64,000 nt of DNA from the NCBI GenBank assembly GCA_947179155.2, contig OX359266.1, positions 42,886,039-42,950,038 of the forward strand, in the 5' to 3' direction. The stretch is from Hedera helix (Eukaryota; Streptophyta; Magnoliopsida; Apiales; Araliaceae). Under the pieces are notes generated by a model, which was not told where the DNA came from, ran no database searches, and saw only the letters and a program-made list of their open reading frames with translations. Below, one piece after another: positions 1-12,418 of this stretch (positions within the stretch are counted from its first letter, which is position 1; every line of letters starts with the position of its first letter). The translations under genes and the position numbers were made by a program.

Positions 1-1439
1 ATGAATACGAAAGGGCATTCACCAACATGCGGTAATCCGCGCCGTAAGGTTATTCCCACAAATTAATACATAGAAATAAATAGCACATCTTATGAGTAAG
101 AAATAAACGATATTATTTTCGAGAATCAAAGAATGCTAATCCTTTACAGTAAGAAAGAAAATAATATCCATTTATGATGATAAAAAAAAATGATACCCCT
201 TACCGTGGTAAGTTTAAATAATAGAATATGAAAGAAGATGATATTCTTTACCTTAACACGTGACTGAATATTGATTTAAATGAGGTTGATTAACTTGAAC
301 AGTACTCGTACACTTATAGATCTTCACAAATACTCAAGATGACTTAAGCACACTTAGAGAGAACTTACACAAAAAGTATTTAGAGAGTGAAAGAAAGAAC
401 AAGTAAGGAAGTTTATGAAAAATTCTTAAGTTAAGGCCTCTATTTATAGCCAAAAAATTTATCATAACCAAGATTTTCTAATTTAATCCAAGCCGTTCAT
501 TTCAAGATAATGTTTAATCCATACAATTCATTTCATCTTTTAAGATTTCTTTAATCTAAACCATTCATTTAAAGATCATCTTTTAATCTACACCATCCAT
601 TTCAAATTCTATATTATCTTTAATCTATACCATTCATTTCATCTTTTAAGATTTCCTTAATCTAAACCATTCATTTAAAGATCATCTTTTAATCTACACA
701 ATTCATTTCAAATTTTATATTATCTTTAATCCATACCATTCATTTTATATCACCTAACTTTATATTATAAACAAATAACTTTATCAATTCAATTATTCAA
801 CAATAATTCGCACTTATTCATTATTATGACTAATTGTTATAAATACAGTGTAGTTGGTTCTCTGAGTTAGATATCAAGTCAATTAATTAATGAAATACAA
901 CTGTTTAAATAACATCATAATAGAGATAACAATAATGCAGAAAGTATGTAAAAGAAAGAATACGTTACTGTGTCATGACAATTATTGATTCAATAATGTG
1001 AATTACTGTGCATATGCTACTGTGACAAATCAGTTTAATAATATGAATTATTGTGCATGTGACAATAAAGTCAAATATTGTACGATAACCACTTTATCAG
1101 TTTAATAATACAAAACACTGTGCAATGTCGTGTGCTACTGTGCAATACCGTGTGCTACTGTGTAATACCGTATGTTACTTGTAATACCGTATATTACTAT
1201 TCTTTTACCATTGGGTATTTTAACAATTAAAAGTGATAGTACCATTGACCATTTAAAAATTGTTTATGTCGTTTTCTATATCTGACAATTATTCATTGTG
1301 GGGTCCACCAATGATTGGTTCGTACGACGCCATCGTACGAATATTTCCCGACAGAACGAATATTTCCCGACCAAACGAATATTTTCCGACATAATACAAT
1401 TTACATATAACATCCTTAACTTTTAACTTTATCAATTTA
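1..1439 (-). repeat. LTR a, partial (type III U3), lacking its first ~76 bp
   Basis: Nearly identical to 10978-12418 (LTR c). The visible difference is a 2-bp indel near 1026. It runs off the left edge of the window. In element orientation its first ~76 bases (the part that would start TGTAAGACC) are missing, and it begins directly after the CA end of LTR b. A TATA box in minus orientation (TATTTATA) lies at 441-448. The U3 region upstream of it carries short degenerate tandem repeats of an 'ATCCATACCATTCATTT'-like unit (about 480-750) that are absent from the other LTR types. Confidence 0.85.
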
Positions 1440-4400
1440 TGTGACGCCCCCAAATCTAGGCCTTACACAGCCCAAACTTGAGTCGTCAAAAAACTACAAC
1501 AAAATTATTACAACAAAGCACAACGTACAACAATACAGTGTATAATAATACACAACTAAGTCTTCACTATTATTGCCACACTATTTTACAACACGTGAAG
1601 ACTAGGATAGCTATTCCTCGGACTCTCACTCCATCCCCCGGCTAGACCCCGTTACGTTTTCATCTCCTGTTGAAAACAATGGAACAAAAGAAAGGGTGAG
1701 CTCAAATAGCCCAGTAAGAAATATCATGACTAAGATAATGACGAATAAATTATCATTAGCCTTCAACAGTTGAGTTCTTGATAGAATACAATAGACTACA
1801 AGGTTTATATCAAAAACTGTAGTTAAATTCTTAAACAACGTTCAGATCAATAATAGCAGCGGAATGAGCAATCTATTAGAAGAATAATGCAGACCATAAT
1901 GTCCACTCACTTCTCTTTTTAGTAAAAACATCATCAACTTTTATCATCTGAAATACCATTAGTCATGATAATAAAAATTCACAGTTCCTGGTCATAATCA
2001 TGCAAATCAACAGTTCATCTTTGCACTACGGGCCAAAGATATTCAATAAAGCACCAACGGTCATGATTATACCAGATTCAGCCTTTGGTCATAATCATAC
2101 CAACCAACAGTTCATCTTTGCACTACGGGCCAAAGAGAACATTCACCACGTGCCATAAAAGACACCGAACAGATGTATCGCCTTTAACCTAGTATATCGC
2201 CTTTAACCTATCATCTGTTCAACAATTATATCACATCTGTGCCCCCGGCTACAGATATTCACAACAACTTGATTCTTGATGATTAATACAAATAACAGTG
2301 ATACAAATGATGAACAGAAGAACAGGATAAACAATAAGTATCGGAAGTTTACTTTGTGCAGATTCAAATAATGTCCAAATTGCCAACATGATGTGGAGTG
2401 AAATTTAAAAATGATATTCAAGATCCACAGTTCAGAATAACGATTATAGTTCAACAGAAAGGTTCAGAAAATAGGAAGGTTCAGTTGAAATAATGAAGTT
2501 CAACTATTATGGAACATATAATATTTTCAGGAATTATAGAAGCAATAGTTCCATAATAAGTTTCGATTTAGGTGTATGGAAGAAAATAATATCCCTTACC
2601 GTAGCAGGTTTGATTAACAGAAGGTGAAGAAAATTAATATCCCTTACCATAGTAAGTTTGAATAATGGAAGATGAAAAAGATGGTATCCCATATGAGTAT
2701 AAAGGAAAATGATATCATTTACGAATATGGAATAAAAGTGTCATGTGATAATTCGTGTAGACAAATTATTTCCACACGAGACAAATAAAAAGGGTTATTC
2801 ACCAACAGGCGGTAATCCGCGCCGTAAGGTTATTCCCATCAATTTGAATACGAATAGTTATTCACCAAACAGGCGATAATCCGCGCCGTAAGGTTATTCC
2901 CATCAATTTGAATACGAAGAGTTATTCACCAAACATGCGATAATCTGCACCGTAAGGTTATTCTCAAAGATTAATAAGGAATGAATACAAAAGGTTATTC
3001 ACCAACAGGCGGTAAACCGCGCCGTAAGGTTATTCCCACAATTTAATACATAGAAATAAATGGCACAAGAAAGAAACGATATTATTTTCGAGAATCAAAG
3101 AATGATAATCCCTTCAAGTAAGAAAGAAAATAATATCCATTTATGATGATGAAAAGAATGATACCCCTTACCGTAATAAATTTAAGAGTGTGAAAAGAAT
3201 GATATTCCTTACCTTAACACGTGACTGGATATTGATTTAAATGAGGTTGATCAATCTATATATTTTTAATAAAATTAGTAATTACCACATATAAATTTCA
3301 AGGTGTATGATAATTCATTTATTATGAACTATCAAAATTATATATATTGAACATAATTTTTGTAGTATAATATAACAACTTTAAAATAGTTTTTAAAATA
3401 ATATTTCAAAATAAATCTTCCAAAGAAAGCTTTTAAAAATGAATCTTCTTAAAGAAGAGTCTTCTAAGGGAAGATTTGTGAATACCGTGAAAAATAGGAA
3501 TTTATGAAATTACTACTCTTTAATAAAAGACTTACTTGAAAAATTCCTGCACTCCTTTTGGCTTTCAAACTCTCAAAATAACCTTACTATTCTCAGAGAA
3601 AACTTATAAAATTCTTATAGAAAAATTTTATATTTTAGGTGTGATTTTTCTATTCAGCTGAACAAGCTATTTATAGGAGAAAATAAGACACTATGCGTGG
3701 TAGGTGAACAGAAAAAAATTCAGCAGAGGCTGCTGCGCAGCCTCCACCAACTCTTCAGCAAATTCTCACATTTCTCACATTTCATGTGGGCCCCATAATG
3801 GGTCCCACATGTTTCTTACTATTCACGTCACTATTCACGTCATTATTCACGTTACTATTTCAAATAGTAAAATTAATTATTTTATTTTTTATTTATTTAT
3901 TTATTTATTCTTCCTGTGAGTCCAACATATAAAATAATGTTACCACAATAATGTAAGAAACACGTTACATATTATTATTAATTTAGTAATATAAATTATA
4001 GTATATTTGCAACCGTGACAATTATTAGGTTCAATAATTTTAAAAACAGTGCAGCAACAATTATTGAGTCGATGATATGAAATACAGTGTAATGACAATT
4101 ATTGAATCAATAATGTAAAATACTGTGTAACGACAATTATTGAATTGATAATATAAAATATTATGCAGTGACAATTATTGATGAAATGATGCGCAACAGT
4201 TACGGTGTCAATTATCAGACCAATAATATGAGACACTGTGCAATACCGTGTGCTACTGTAGAGTACCGTGTGCTACAGAAAATACCATAATTTACCGTAT
4301 GCTACTATTCTTTTATCACCGGTATTTTAACAGTTAACACCGTTGACTATTTTTATTTAAAAAGGTTACTTCTGTCGTTTTCTATATCCGACAAATATTC

Positions 4401-4626
4401 CGTTGTGGGGTCCACAAATAATTTGTTATTTCGGCGCCGTCGTACGGCACGAATATTTCCCGACAAAACGAATATTCCCCGACAAAACGAATATTGTCCG
4501 TCAAAATAAAATTTGCACATAACATCCTTAACTTTCAATTTCGTCAATTTAACCACTTACTGTTTCATGAAAAATATATATGAAGAAAAATTAAATTTTA
4601 TATTTCATAAAATTCGGGGTCTTACA
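1440..4626 (-). repeat. LTR b (type I U3), complete, directly abutting the polypurine tract
   Basis: 3187 bp with TG...CA ends: starts TGTGACGCC at 1440 on the plus strand and ends GGGGTCTTACA at 4626. It therefore reads TGTAAGACCCC...GGCGTCACA in element orientation, as in the plus-strand copies. TATA box at 3668-3675 (minus). Downstream of it lies a ~64-bp tandem repeat array (about 2790-3045). The sequence from 1440 to 4499 is copied at 12419-15478 with about seven single-base differences visible by eye. Confidence 0.9.
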
Positions 4627-4639
4627 ACCTCCTCTCCTT
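4627..4639 (-). other. Polypurine tract (plus-strand primer) of the minus-strand element
   Basis: Reads AAGGAGAGGAGGT on the minus strand, directly before TGTAAGACC of LTR b. The plus-strand element has AAGGAGGGGAGGT at the same place (32722-32734). Confidence 0.85.
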
Positions 4640-7600
4640 ATGAAATTTCGTCCCCAAAATTGACGTATCTGGCATTTCGAAGAGGTAAGGATATTTAGAT
4701 TTCATCTCGGATTCTAGCTCCCAGGTCATTTCCTCAATATCTTGGTTCCTCCATAAAACCTTAACTTGAGTTATAACCTTTGAGCGTAGAATCTGCTCCT
4801 TCTTATCTAGGATCTTAACAGGTACCTCCTCGTATGTTAAATCCTCAATGACGTGGTTTGGGTCCTTCACATATTTACGTGGTTTGGGTCCTTCACATAT
4901 TTACGTAACATAGATATGTGAAAAACGTTATGGATGCGAGACATACTTGGTGGTAAAGCTAGTCTGTAGGCTACGGTTCCTACTCGATCGAGGATTTCAA
5001 ATGGGCCAATAAATCGAGGGTTAAGCTTTCCTCTCTTTCCGAATCTCGTAACTCATTTCCATGGAGAAACACGTAAGAATACATGATCTCCGACGTTGAA
5101 TCTCTCATCTCTCCGATGAAGATCGGCATAACTCTTTTGTCGTTCTTGTGCTGTCTGTATTCGTTGTCGGATCATTTGGATCTTTTCGGTCGTCAAGCGT
5201 ACCAACTCGGGTCCCAATAATTTTGCTTCTCCTACCTCATTCCAACATATTGGAGAACGACACTTCCTTCCATACAAAGCCTCGAATGGAGCCATGCCTA
5301 TGCTTGCTTGGTAACTGTTGTTGTAAGAAAATTCCACCAATGGCAAGTACTTATCCCAACTTCCTTTGAAATCTAATACACAAAGTCTCAAAAGATCTTC
5401 GAGGGTCTGGATCGTCCTTTCCTATTGTCCGTCCGTTTGAGGATGGTATGCAGAACTAAAACGTAGTTCAGTGCCCATAGCTTTTTGTAGACTGATCCAA
5501 AAGCGTGAAGTGAATCTAGGATCTCGATCAGAAACTATGGAAACTGGCATGCCATGCAATCTCACGATCTCATTTATGTACATACCGGCAAGACGTTCAA
5601 GTGAAAAGTTTTCTCGTATAGGCAAGAAATGAGCGGATTTGGTCAATCTATCTACGATGACCCAAATTGCATCTAAGCCTTGAGAAACTTTGGGAAGACC
5701 CGTCACGAAATCCATATTGATGTGTTCCCACTTCCATTCGGGAACCTCAAGTGGTTGTAAAGGACCCTTAGGTACTTGATGCTCTGCCTTGACACGTTGA
5801 CAAGTTAAGCACCTTGAGATAAACTCTGCAATCTCCCTTTTCATATTGTTCCACCAAAATGTATGTCGAAGATCTCGATACATCTTGGTACCTCCTGGGT
5901 GGATTGCAAATGGCGTGTTGTGTGCCTCCATCATGATTTTATGCTTCAATTCAGGATCGTTAGGAACACAGAGTCGAGAGTTAACTCGAAGTATTCCTGT
6001 CTCGTCGATTCTTGCTTCGGGGATGGCACCTTCTTGTACTTTCTTCATCATGTTCATCAGTTCCGGATCGGTAGCTTGAGCAGCTTTAATTTTATCCATT
6101 AAAGCTGATCCTACTCGCACGTGAGCAATCTTCGAGTGGATCCCTGGTGTCTTTAGCTCTATCTCCATCTTTTGCAAGTCATACAAAATACACTTTTGTG
6201 TTGTCAGCAATGCACTTGTACTCGCATAAGATCTTCTGCTCAAAGCGTCAGCTACAACGTTCGCCTTTCCCGGGTGATACTGGATTGTGTGGTCGTAATC
6301 CTTCAACAGCTCAAGCCAACGTCGTTGTCGCATGTTGAGTTCCTTCTGGGTGAAGAAATACTTGAGACTTTTATTATCCGTATAGATATCCACTTTTTCT
6401 CCGTACAAGTAGTGTCTCCAGATCTTCAATGCGAAAACGACTGCTGCCAACTCTAGATCATGAGTAGGATAATTTTTTTCATAATCTTTGAGTTGTCGAG
6501 AGGCGTAGGCTATAACCTTTCCATGTTGCATAAGGACACAGCCTAGACCTTTGCCTGAAGCATCGCTATATATGACGAACTCTCCTGATCCTGATGGAAT
6601 GGTCAGAACAGGAGCTGAAACCAGTCTCCTCTTGAGTTCTTGGAAACTTTTCTCGCATTACTCGCTCCATATGAATTTTGTGCTTTTTCGAGTAAGCTGA
6701 GTTAATGGAGTGGCGATTCGAGAAAATCCTTCTACGAATCTCCGATAATAACCAGCTAGGCCCAGAAAACTTCGGACTTCGGTTACTGTCTTGGGTTGTT
6801 CCCAATTTAGTACCGTTTCAATCTTCGCAGGATCGACTGATATTCCTTGACTAGAAATCACATGCCCAAGAAACGTGATCTCCTCAAGCCAGAACTCACA
6901 TTTCTTCAACTTGGCATATAATTTGTTCTCACGGAGCTTCTGGAGTATCAATCTCAGGTGTTGTTCATGATCCTCACGACTTTTGGAGTATATGAGGATG
7001 TCATCAATAAAGACAACCACAAAATGATCCAAATATTCCTTGAATATTCGGTTCATCATGTCCATGAAAGCTGCAGGAGCATTGGTTAGTCCAAAAGGCA
7101 TGACTAAAAACTCATAATGCCCATAACGAGTTCTGAAAGCAGTCTTTGGAATGTCCTCAGCTTTAACCTTTAACTGATGATATCCAGAACGGAGATCAAT
7201 CTTTGAGAAATGTTGAGCACCTTGTAATTGATCAAACATGTCATCGATCCGAGGCAACGGGTACCTATTTTTGATGGTGACATGGTTCAATTCTAGGTAG
7301 TCAATGCACAATCTCATACTCCCGTCTTTCTTCTTCACAAATAGAACAGGAGCACCCCAAGGTGATGCACTCGGACGAATGAAACCGGTATCCAACAATT
7401 CCTGTAGTTGGACTTTTAACTCTTGAAGTTCAATGGGAGCCATTCGGTATGGGGCTTTGGAAATGGGCTTGGTACCGGGTTCAAGATCAATACAAAATTC
7501 AATTTCACGGTTTGGGGGTAAACCAGGAAGTTCTTCAGGAAAAACGTCAGGAAACTCATTAACAATGGGAATATCATTCAAGTTTGACGTATTTTTGTTC

Positions 7601-9271
7601 AAATCAGTGACATGAGCTAAAAAGGCTTGACATCCGTTTTTCAATAAACGAATGGCTTTATGGCTAGAAATAACAGTTATAGATTTCAATGGTTTAGTTG
7701 CTTGAATTTGCATGACAGGTTTATTAGGAATATGAAAACTAATAATCTTATGAAAACAATCAATTTTAGCATGATGGGTAGTCAACCAATCAATTCCTAA
7801 AATCACATCAAATTCATGCATTTCCAAAGAAATAAGGTCAACAGGTAATGTGAGGTTGTTGATTTGAACTAGGCAAGATTTATAGACAGTAGATGTAATG
7901 GTCATTTCTCCTAATGGGGTTTCAACTGATAAGTCAAAGTCCAAATTTTCAGGAGTTAAATTTAAACGCTGAGCACATGCAGGTGAGATAAAAGAATGGG
8001 TAGAGCCAGTATCTAACAAAGCGTAGACTTCACGAGAATTTATGAATAGCTTACCGGTTATCACCTCGTTCGAGTTTCGTGCCATTTGGGATGTCACAAC
8101 AAAAGCTGTCCCTTGAACTACAGATTTTCCCTTATCCGCGCTAGCTTTTGGTATCATCATTGCAGCTGGACTCGATTTTGTGGCAGGACAAAACCGCGCA
8201 AGATGACCCTCTTTCCCACAACTGTAACACTTTTTGGACTGCTGTGTACAGTTTGGGCTGATGTGACCTTCCTGACCACACCTATAACATCTCACTGGTG
8301 GTCGATCTTCTCCCCTTGAAACTGGGGTCGGTGCTGGTGCTGGTACTGGTGCTGGTGCCCTTCCATAATTATTATGGAATCTCTTTCTTTTGAAATTGTT
8401 CCCACTGGATTCTCCTCTTCTGTTATTTGATGTGGAATTACCACCGAAGTGTTGGTTACCTCCTCGATGGTTCTCGTTCCTGTGGTTGTTGTCATTCCTT
8501 TCTCTATGCTGATCATTAACTCTTGGTTGCAATGTTTCATCTGTTTGCTCCACCCTTTGAGCCCTATCCACAACATCTGAATACAAACTGAATTTATGAG
8601 AGCTAAGTTGTTGACGAATTTTGAGTCTCAAACCTCTTAGGAACATCCGACTCATTCGTGCTTCGTCATCCACTAGATGGGTGGCAAAACGAGATAACTC
8701 GGCGAACTTAGCTTCATATTGGGAGACTGTCATGTTTCCCTGCTCCAGCTTAATGAATTCCACCTCTTTCATATGGCAGATGCTTTCTGGGAAATACTTC
8801 TCGTTAAACAGTTCTTCGAATTCTGTCCAAGACATTTCGAGTGCTGAAGGTTGGATACGTTTTACCGCTTCCCACCAATGGTCCGCCTCACCTCGTAACA
8901 TAAAAGTGGCAAATGGCACCTTTTGATCATCAGCGCATTGTAAGACATCAAGTATTTTTGTCGTCTGCTTCAGCCATGCCTCCGCTTTGAGTGGGTCAGG
9001 CTTCCCGTGGAATTCAGGTGGTCCCAATTCTTTAAATTGCTTGACAGTGACCATCCTCAAATTACCAGCGTTTCTACCGTTATTATTGACTGGATTTCCT
9101 CTTGCTTGATTCTGTATGAACTGCATGAAATTCCTAAAGAATCCATCGTTCATCATGTTATCAGGAACATTATTTCCTGAGTTGGCAGGAGGATTGTTTG
9201 GGGCCTCCTGATTCTCGGCTACATTTGCTTCGGGTATTCCATAGTTAACCTCTTGATTTCCAGATGCTATA
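4627..9271 (-). pseudogene. Decayed gag-pol polyprotein of the minus-strand Tekay-type element
   Basis: Order from the 5' side: gag; two CCHC zinc knuckles (around 8290-8190); protease with a DTGS active site (~8010); reverse transcriptase with a FIDDIL-type catalytic motif (~7010); RNase H (~6600-6400); integrase with an intact HHCC zinc motif and DD(35)E core (5930-5430); GPY/F module; chromodomain-like tail (~4860-4700). Lesions seen by comparison with the plus-strand copy: the gag start ATG is ATA at 9269-9271; TAA at 6658-6660; TAG at 5422-5424; TGA at 5053-5055; and near 4870-4920 a 26-bp tandem duplication (frameshift) plus a 24-bp deletion. The longest remaining open stretch is 832 codons (9156-6658), covering gag to reverse transcriptase. 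The protein would normally serve particle assembly, reverse transcription and integration. It cannot be made as one polyprotein here. Confidence 0.92.
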
Positions 9272-9450
9272 CTTAACTGTGGTCACAAAATAATTGTTAG
9301 TTCAAACAAACTGACTCATCACTTCATGTCCCTATATTCAAATCAACTCATTAGATAATAAAATCTAATTTAGGTGGGACACACGAGTGACTGATTATAT
9401 TCATCTCTCCCCTCCTAGTTCTACCCCAGATCTCCATTAAAGACCATATC

Positions 9451-9467
9451 CCTAAGCTCTGATGCCA
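9451..9467 (-). other. Primer-binding site (tRNA-Met type) of the minus-strand element
   Basis: On the minus strand reads TGGCATCAGAGCTTAGG, two bases inside the LTR c boundary. It resembles the TGGTATCAGAGC site of plant Ty3/gypsy elements primed by initiator tRNA-Met. The assignment to that tRNA is from family knowledge. Confidence 0.75.
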
Positions 9468-9469
9468 AC

Positions 9470-12418
9470 TGTGACGCCCCGCCCCCAAATCTAGGCCTTA
9501 CACAGCCCAAACTTGAGTCGTCAAAAGACTACAACAAAGCACAACGTACAACAATACAGTGTATAATAATACACAACTAAGTCTTCACTATTATTGCCAC
9601 ACTATTTTACAACACGTGAAGACTAGGATAGCTATTCCTCGGACTCTCACTCCATCCCCCGGCTAGACCCCGTTACGTTTTCATCTCCTATTGAAAACAA
9701 TGGAACAAAAGAAAGGGTGATCTCAAATAGCCCAGTAAGAAATATCATGACTAAGATAATGACGAATAAATTATCATTAGCCTTCAACAGTTGAGTTCTT
9801 GATAGAATACAATAGACTACAAGGTTTATATCAAAAACTATAGTTAAATTCTTAAACAACGTTCAGATCAATAATAGCAGCGGAATGAGCAATCTATTAG
9901 AAGAATAATGCAGACCATAATGTCCACTCGCTTCTCTTTTTAGTAAAAACATCATCAACTTTTATCATCTGAAATACCATTAGTCATGATAATAAAAATT
10001 CACAGTTCTTGGTCATAATCATGCAAATCAACAGTTCATCTTTGCACTACGGGCCAAAGATATTCAATAAAGCACCAACGGTCATGATTATACTAGATTC
10101 AGCCTTTGGTCATAATAATACCAACCAACAGTTCATCTTTGCACTACGGGCCAAAGAGAACATTCACCACGTGCCATAAAAGACACCGAACAGATGTATC
10201 GCCTTTAACTTATTATATCGTCTTTAACCTATCATCTGTTCAACAATTATATCGCATTTGTGCCCCCGGCCACAGATATTCACAACAACTTGATTTTGGA
10301 TGATTAGAATGATATAAATGATGAACAGAAGAAACAGGATAAATAATAAGTATTAGAAGTTTACTTTGTGCAGATTCAAATAATATCAAAATTGTCAACA
10401 TGATGTGTAGTGAAATTCAAAAATGATATTCAAGATCCACAGTTCAGAATAACGGTTACAGTTCAATAGAAAGGTTCACATAAATAAGAAGGTTCAATTG
10501 AAATGATGAAGTACAACTATTATGGAATATATAATATTTTCAGGAATTATAGAAGCAATAGTTTCATAATAAGTTTTGATTTAGGTGTATGAAAGAAAAT
10601 AATGTTCCTTACCGTAGCAGGTTTAATTAACAAAAGGTGAAGGAAATTAATATCCCTTACCATAGTAAGTTTGAATAATGAAAGATGAAAAAGATGGTAT
10701 CCCTTATGAGTATAAAGGAAAATAATATCACTTACGAATATGAAAGAAAATGATATTACAAACGAATATGGAATAAAAGTGTCATGTGATAATTCGTGTA
10801 GACAAATTATTTCCACAAGAGACAAATAAGAAATAAATACAAATGGTTATTCACCAACAGACGGTAGTCCGCGCAGTAAGGTTATTCCCACAATTTAATA
10901 AAATTTGAATACGAAGAGTTATTCACCAAACATGCGGTAATCTGCACCGTAAAGTTATTCTCAGAGATTAATAAGGAATGAATACGAAAGGGCATTCACC
11001 AACATGCGGTAATCCGCGCCGTAAGGTTATTCCCACAAATTAATACATAGAAATAAATAGCACATCTTATGAGTAAGAAATAAACGATATTATTTTCGAG
11101 AATCAAAGAATGCTAATCCTTTACAGTAAGAAAGAAAATAATATCCATTTATGATGATAAAAAAAAATGATACCCCTTACCGTGGTAAGTTTAAATAATA
11201 GAATATGAAAGAAGATGATATTCTTTACCTTAACACGTGACTGAATATTGATTTAAATGAGGTTGATTAACTTGAACAGTACTCGTACACTTATAGATCT
11301 TCACAAATACTCAAGATGACTTAAGCACACTTAGAGAGAACTTACACAAAAAGTATTTAGAGAGTGAAAGAAAGAACAAGTAAGGAAGTTTATGAAAAAT
11401 TCTTAAGTTAAGGCCTCTATTTATAGCCAAAAAATTTATCATAACCAAGATTTTCTAATTTAATCCAAGCCGTTCATTTCAAGATAATGTTTAATCCATA
11501 CAATTCATTTCATCTTTTAAGATTTCTTTAATCTAAACCATTCATTTAAAGATCATCTTTTAATCTACACCATCCATTTCAAATTCTATATTATCTTTAA
11601 TCTATACCATTCATTTCATCTTTTAAGATTTCCTTAATCTAAACCATTCATTTAAAGATCATCTTTTAATCTACACAATTCATTTCAAATTTTATATTAT
11701 CTTTAATCCATACCATTCATTTTATATCACCTAACTTTATATTATAAACAAATAACTTTATCAATTCAATTATTCAACAATAATTCGCACTTATTCATTA
11801 TTATGACTAATTGTTATAAATACAGTGTAGTTGGTTCTCTGAGTTAGATATCAAGTCAATTAATTAATGAAATACAACTGTTTAAATAACATCATAATAG
11901 AGATAACAATAATGCAGAAAGTATGTAAAAGAAAGAATACGTTACTGTGTCATGACAATTATTGATTCAATAATGTGAATTACTGTGCATATGCTACTGT
12001 GACAATTATCAGTTTAATAATATGAATTATTGTGCATGTGACAATAAAGTCAAATATTGTACGATAACCACTTTATCAGTTTAATAATACAAAACACTGT
12101 GCAATGTCGTGTGCTACTGTGCAATACCGTGTGCTACTGTGTAATACCGTATGTTACTTGTAATACCGTATATTACTATTCTTTTACCATTGGGTATTTT
12201 AACAATTAAAAGTGATAGTACCATTGACCATTTAAAAATTGTTTATGTCGTTTTCTATATCTGACAATTATTCATTGTGGGGTCCACCAATGATTGGTTC
12301 GTACGACGCCATCGTACGAATATTTCCCGACAGAACGAATATTTCCCGACCAAACGAATATTTTCCGACATAATACAATTTACATATAACATCCTTAACT
12401 TTTAACTTTATCAATTTA
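9470..12418 (-). repeat. LTR c (type III U3), directly abutting the primer-binding site, lacking its first ~76 bp
   Basis: Begins TGTGACGCCCC at 9470 and ends at 12418, where LTR d begins at once (TGTGACGCC at 12419). The junction sequence is the same as that between LTRs a and b at 1439/1440. TATA box at 11418-11425 (minus). The part 10978-12418 duplicates 1-1439. The part 9470-10977 is similar to, but clearly diverged from, LTR b. Confidence 0.88.

Noticed and set aside
1626..2454. Repeated small frames of about 70 and 83 codons seen in all LTR copies
   Set aside because: They lie in LTR leader sequence, are interrupted or shifted in other copies, and have no domain. LTR conservation explains their recurrence.
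3704..3919. 71-codon frame with His-rich repeats in LTR b and LTR d
   Set aside because: It comes from the ATTCACGTCACT U3 repeats and a TTTA microsatellite. No evidence of coding.
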